A DNA stretch of 64,000 bases. It comes from Gordonia lacunae. GTDB lineage: Bacteria > Actinomycetota > Actinomycetes > Mycobacteriales > Mycobacteriaceae. Where the stretch lies: contig NZ_NGFO01000001.1 in the NCBI RefSeq assembly GCF_002149015.1, forward strand, positions 310,001 to 374,000. Direction: 5' to 3'. Position numbers and translations under genes: made by a program. This document shows positions 60,794-64,000 of this stretch, one piece after another. The notes under the pieces were generated by a model, which made no database searches, was not told the origin of the DNA, and saw nothing but the letters and a program-made list of their open reading frames with translations. The first letter of the stretch is position 1, and every line of letters starts with the position of its first letter.

Positions 60794-61465
60794 ATGACCG
60801 GCTCCACTCGCACACCGCTCACCCCCGCCCAGGCCGCCGAGATGGTTGCCGATCCGTGGCGCGTCATCGCCGACCGACTGGCAGCCGCCTACAGCACCGG
60901 GTCGATGGTGCGGGGCGGCGAGTTCGTCGCCGCGATCATCGACGCCGCCGAACAGGCGAATCACCACCCCGACATCGATCTTCGGTATGGGACGGTGCAT
61001 CTCGTCCTCACGACACACAGCGCCCATCAACTCACGGAAGCCGACGTCGCGCTGGCGAACCGGATCACCGGCATTGCCGCCGACCTCGGCCTCGAACCGG
61101 CGTCCGCGCCCGTCACGCAATTCAACCTGGCCATCGACGCTCTCGACATCCCGGCCATCAGGCCCTTCTGGAAAGCGGTCCTCGGCTATGGCGACGCCGC
61201 CGAACGGGAGCCCGTCGACCTCGTCGACCCGGCCGGCCGTTTACCCAGCGTCTGGTTCCAGCAAATGGACGAACCCCGGCCGCAGCGCAGCCGCATGCAC
61301 GTCGACCTCTGGGTTCCGACCGACGAGTTACACGGGCGGCTGCAGTCGGCGATCACCGCCGGCGGTCAATTGCTCACCGACGACTACGCTCCCGCGTTCT
61401 GGGTGCTCGCCGACGCCGAGGGCAATGAGGTGTGCCTGTGTACCTGGCAGGACCAGAACTTCTGA
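60794..61465 (+). CDS. Pterin dehydratase-like/VOC fusion protein
   Basis: 223 residues. Residues 10-100 resemble pterin-4a-carbinolamine dehydratase: VRGGEFVAAIIDAAEQANHHPDIDLRYGTVHLVLTTHSAHQLTEADVALANRI, with the paired HH and the later His. Residues 105-223 form a VOC/glyoxalase unit (FNLAIDALDIPAIRPFWKAVLGYGD, HVDLWVPTDELHGRLQSAITAGGQLL, FWVLADAEGNEVCLCTWQ). The two-domain arrangement recurs in actinobacteria. It may act on a pterin or an unrelated metabolite. Confidence 0.85.
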   Translation: MTGSTRTPLTPAQAAEMVADPWRVIADRLAAAYSTGSMVRGGEFVAAIIDAAEQANHHPDIDLRYGTVHLVLTTHSAHQLTEADVALANRITGIAADLGLEPASAPVTQFNLAIDALDIPAIRPFWKAVLGYGDAAEREPVDLVDPAGRLPSVWFQQMDEPRPQRSRMHVDLWVPTDELHGRLQSAITAGGQLLTDDYAPAFWVLADAEGNEVCLCTWQDQNF

Positions 61466-61502
61466 TTCAGGCGAGCCATCAACTACTGATCGACTTCAAC
61501 TC

Positions 61503-61534
61503 GACTGCCAGACTTCGATCGAAGTCTGGCAGTC
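61503..61534. terminator. 32-bp perfect palindrome, bidirectional terminator
   Basis: GACTGCCAGACTTCGA is followed directly by its exact reverse complement, TCGAAGTCTGGCAGTC. Folded, it makes a 14-bp stem with a CGAT-type tetraloop. It lies between the convergent VOC fusion gene and malic enzyme. Confidence 0.75.
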
Positions 61535-61565
61535 GGATTGACGTCTGGCGGTCGACGCCGAGCAG

Positions 61566-62762
61566 TCAGGAGCAGTGCCCCTCGGCGCGGGCGACATCGG
61601 CGACGGCTGCTGCGACTGCCGGGGCGACCCGGTCGTCGAGCGGGCTGGGCACGATGCGGTCGGCGCGCAGGTCGTCGGCGGCGACCGAGAAGATGGCTTC
61701 GGCCGCAGCGATTTTCATACCCTCGCTGATGCGGCGTGCGCCGGCGTCCAGGGCGCCCTTGAAGACACCGGGGAAGGCGAGCACGTTGTTGATCTGATTC
61801 GGGAAGTCGCTGCGCCCGGTCGCGACGATCGCGGCGTACTTGGCCGCGGCCTCCGGGTGGATCTCCGGGTCGGGGTTCGACAGCGCGAAGACGATCGAGT
61901 CGTCGTTCATCGACGCGATGAGCTCTTCGGGGATCAGGCCGGCCGACACGCCGATGAAGACGTCGGCGCCGGCGAGGGCCTCGACCGCGCCGCCGGTCAG
62001 TCCGCGCGGGTTGGTGCGCGACGCCAGTTCGCTCTTCGACTCGTTCAGTCCGTCCCGTCCCTGGGACACGATGCCCTTGGAGTCCAGCACGACGACGTCG
62101 GAGATGCCTACTGCGAGAAGAATGTTCGCGCAGGCGACACCCGCCGCGCCGGCGCCGGAGATCACGACTCTCAGGCCGGCGAGGTCGCGGCCGAGGTGGG
62201 TCGTCGCGCCCTTGAGGGCGGCCAGCACGACAATCGCGGTGCCGTGCTGGTCGTCGTGCATGACCGGGCAGTCGAGGGCCTCGATGACGCGGCGCTCGAT
62301 CTCGAAGCAGCGCGGTGCGGAGATGTCCTCGAGGTTGACGGCGCCGAAGCTCGGGCGGAGCCGGATCAGGGTCTCGACGATCTCGTCGGGATCCTGGGTG
62401 TCGAGCACGATGGGGATGGAGTTGAGTCCGGCGAAGCTGCGGAAGAGCGCCGATTTGCCCTCCATGACCGGCAGTGAGGCGCGGGGACCGATGTCGCCGA
62501 GTCCCAGAACCGCCGATCCGTCGCTCACCACGGCCACCAGACGATCGGTCCAGGTGTACTTGTTCACCAGCGTGGCGTCGGTGTCGATCGCGCGCGACAC
62601 CTGGGCCACACCCGGGGTGTAGGCGATCGACAGGTCGCGCTGCGTGTCGATGGGTGCCCGCAACTCCACCGAGAGCTTGCCGCCGACGTGGGCCAAGAAG
62701 ATCTCTTCGTCGGTGATGGGGTGATCGGCGATTGTGGGTTCGGTGTAGGGGGTCTCACCCAT
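61566..62762 (-). CDS. NAD(P)-dependent malic enzyme
   Basis: 398 residues from ATG 62762 (GGAGG 8 bp upstream). It has the short bacterial malic enzyme layout: AYTPGVAQVSRAI, VVSDGSAVLGLGDIGP, the metal-binding FGAVNLEDISAPRCFEIE and CPVMHDDQHGTAIVVLAAL, and the dinucleotide fold VVISGAGAAGVACANILL. No phosphotransacetylase domain follows, so it is the about 400-residue form. It converts malate to pyruvate and CO2. The frame runs upstream to 63167 but only as antisense to the divergent regulator. The GntR gene lies 268 bp away. Confidence 0.94.
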   Translation of the reverse strand: MGETPYTEPTIADHPITDEEIFLAHVGGKLSVELRAPIDTQRDLSIAYTPGVAQVSRAIDTDATLVNKYTWTDRLVAVVSDGSAVLGLGDIGPRASLPVMEGKSALFRSFAGLNSIPIVLDTQDPDEIVETLIRLRPSFGAVNLEDISAPRCFEIERRVIEALDCPVMHDDQHGTAIVVLAALKGATTHLGRDLAGLRVVISGAGAAGVACANILLAVGISDVVVLDSKGIVSQGRDGLNESKSELASRTNPRGLTGGAVEALAGADVFIGVSAGLIPEELIASMNDDSIVFALSNPDPEIHPEAAAKYAAIVATGRSDFPNQINNVLAFPGVFKGALDAGARRISEGMKIAAAEAIFSVAADDLRADRIVPSPLDDRVAPAVAAAVADVARAEGHCS

Positions 62763-62998
62763 ACGTGTGTCCTCCGTGCTCGTCACGGGTCCTCCTGGAA
62801 AGCCGCGAAATATGCGGGTTGCATCGTCTCGCCGGCCACGCTGCCCGCGAGCTAGAAGTGATCCGCATCGACGCGAGCGGGTGGACTCAGCGGACGCGGG
62901 CCGGGCTCGTGTGAGCGGGGTGACGCTCGTTACGGCCGGATTAAGTGTCTCACCGTCTGGGATCGGGACGGAAGGTGGGTCGGGCCAGGTGAAACACA

Positions 62999-63010
62999 CA
63001 ATGATCATTG
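62999..63010. promoter_or_regulatory. 12-bp palindrome upstream of the GntR gene
   Basis: CAATGATCATTG is a perfect palindrome 20 bp before the GntR start, overlapping its likely promoter. It is a candidate autoregulatory operator and also lies in the shared gap with malic enzyme. Confidence 0.4.
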
Positions 63011-63030
63011 GTAAGGTACAACTTGTGTCT

Positions 63031-63696
63031 ATGTTGCATGCGACCTCCGAATCCGCTGCTGAGCGGGTATATGCCGAGGTCAAAGAGCAAATTCTCACAA
63101 ACGAGATCGCCGGCGGTGAGCTGATCAGCGAGGGTGAGATCGCCGCGAGGTGCTCGGTGAGCCGCACTCCGGTGCGCGAGGCGTTCCTGCGTCTGGAGAC
63201 CGAAGGCTGGATGCGTCTCTACCCCAAGCGTGGGGCGCTCGTGGTCCCGATCGGCGAGCGCGAGATCCGGGACGTCATCGACGCTCGCCTCCTCCTCGAA
63301 CGGCACGCGGTGCGGTCGGTCGTCACGCGCCCGGCAGCGACCGCCGGACTCGTGCGGGGTCTGCGCGACAACCTGGCCGCACATCGCCGAGCCGATGCCG
63401 CCGACATCCAGGAGTTCTCACGCATCGATGCCGAGTTCCATCAGCTGATCGCCGCGGCGGGTGACAATCCGTTGCTCTCCGACTTCTACGCGACGCTGGG
63501 GGAGCGGCACCGCCGGATGACGACGGCCTCGGTGCACCGGGACGCGAGCATCGCCCCGCGAATCCTCGACGACCACCGCGCGCTTCTCGACGCCATCGAG
63601 TCCGTTGACGCCGACCGCTTCGACGAACTGCTCGCCGGCCATCTCGTCGCGGTTCACGATCTGCCCGGACACGACCTCCCCGGGGCGTCGGCATGA
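63031..63696 (+). CDS. GntR-family regulator, FadR/FCD type
   Basis: 221 residues from ATG 63031; GTG 63025 is an alternative. The winged helix is AERVYAEVKEQILTNEIAGGELISEGEIAARCSVSRTPVREAFLRLETEGWMRLYPKRGALVVPI. The C-terminal FCD ligand domain has the metal-binding residues in SRIDAEFHQLIAAAGDNPLL and LDDHRALLDAIESVDADRFDELLAGHLVAV. It is divergent from malic enzyme and overlaps the MFS gene start (ATGA), so it may control the transporter. Confidence 0.92.
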   Translation: MLHATSESAAERVYAEVKEQILTNEIAGGELISEGEIAARCSVSRTPVREAFLRLETEGWMRLYPKRGALVVPIGEREIRDVIDARLLLERHAVRSVVTRPAATAGLVRGLRDNLAAHRRADAADIQEFSRIDAEFHQLIAAAGDNPLLSDFYATLGERHRRMTTASVHRDASIAPRILDDHRALLDAIESVDADRFDELLAGHLVAVHDLPGHDLPGASA

Positions 63697-64000
63697 GCGC
63701 CGACCGCGCCCGCTTCGGATGGCCCGCCGTCGCGCTCGCCGTGTTCGCCACCGCGTGGGGCGGCAACGAGTTCACCCCGCTGCTGGTGATGTACCGCCAG
63801 ATCACCGATCTGTCACCGGTGGTCGTCGACGCGCTGCTCTTCGCCTACGTCCTGGGCATCGTGCCCGCCCTGCTGATCGGCGGTCCGTTGTCGGACCGGC
63901 TGGGTCGGCGACCGCTCATGTTGCCCGCGCCGCTGTTCGCGGCCGTCGGTTCGGGACTGCTGGCCGCGGGGTCGGAGTCGGTCGCACTGCTGACCGCGGG
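63693..64000 (+). CDS. MFS transporter, N-terminal part
   Basis: About 102 residues before the window ends. Helix 1 is WPAVALAVFATAWGGNEFTPLLVMYRQI, helix 2 is VVVDALLFAYVLGIVPALLIGGPLSDRLGRRPLMLPA (motif A: GGPLSDRLGRRP), and helix 3 begins LFAAVGSGLLAAGS. The WGxNEFTPLL motif occurs in 12-helix drug or sugar exporters. The start overlaps the GntR stop, so the two genes are co-translated. Confidence 0.85.
   Translation, partial: MSADRARFGWPAVALAVFATAWGGNEFTPLLVMYRQITDLSPVVVDALLFAYVLGIVPALLIGGPLSDRLGRRPLMLPAPLFAAVGSGLLAAGSESVALLTA

Overview
The window is high-GC DNA from a mycolic-acid actinomycete (Mycobacteriales). Its core is strongly syntenic with the Mycobacterium tuberculosis block Rv3683 to Rv3644c: metallophosphoesterase, ponA2, whiB4, paired ArsA-like ATPases, DUF4177, RidA, MBL hydrolase, crp, Rv3675-like, nth, tlpA-like, NUDIX, marP, ephE, holin-like, acs, Rv3662c-like, 6C RNA, ssd, tad genes, DECH helicase, cspA, Rv3647c-like, topA, adenylate cyclase, holB. 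Several short intergenic repeats rich in GAGCGAAGCGAGCGGG-type sequence and the general gene content make Gordonia, or a near relative, my best guess; no database search was possible.

Layout. 1-8 kb: accessory metabolism (an exported protein beside a KstR-like operator, DUF2252, M20 peptidase, acyl-CoA dehydrogenase, AraC regulator, lipocalin, a small membrane protein, tRNA-Pro). 8-16 kb: HAD phosphatase-like enzyme, metallophosphoesterase, PonA2, WhiB4 and the ATPase pair. 16-21.5 kb: an insertion relative to M. tuberculosis with a TauE-type exporter, two MFS transporters and an NfeD/flotillin pair. 21.6-32.5 kb: the crp-nth-marP-acs neighbourhood, with nth, tlpA-like, NUDIX and marP coupled by 4-bp overlaps, and a Crp-type operator in front of acs. 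32.5-39 kb: a gene-poor stretch, a 6C small RNA with its own promoter, then ssd and a tad pilus-like locus interrupted by a VOC gene. 39-49 kb: helicase, cspA, topA (carrying an in-frame repeat-like insert), a membrane adenylate cyclase whose cAMP could serve the Crp protein at 22.6 kb, and holB.

49-56 kb holds an ArsR/SRPBCC pair with a perfect inverted repeat at the promoter, a divergent TetR/alpha-beta hydrolase pair with twin operators, a dioxygenase, a secreted protein with an acidic tail, tRNA-Thr, a secreted lipase and an ASCH-like/winged-helix protein.

56.3-60.7 kb is the most unusual region: six same-strand genes encoding a single-pass membrane protein with an outside domain, an exported protein with a ~100-residue glycine/alanine-rich hydrophobic domain, three tandem paralogous exported proteins of one unrecognised two-cysteine family, and a MinD/CpaE-like protein whose P-loop lacks its lysines. 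I do not recognise this as a described system. The window closes with a pterin-dehydratase-like/VOC fusion, a malic enzyme, a divergent GntR regulator and the start of an MFS transporter.
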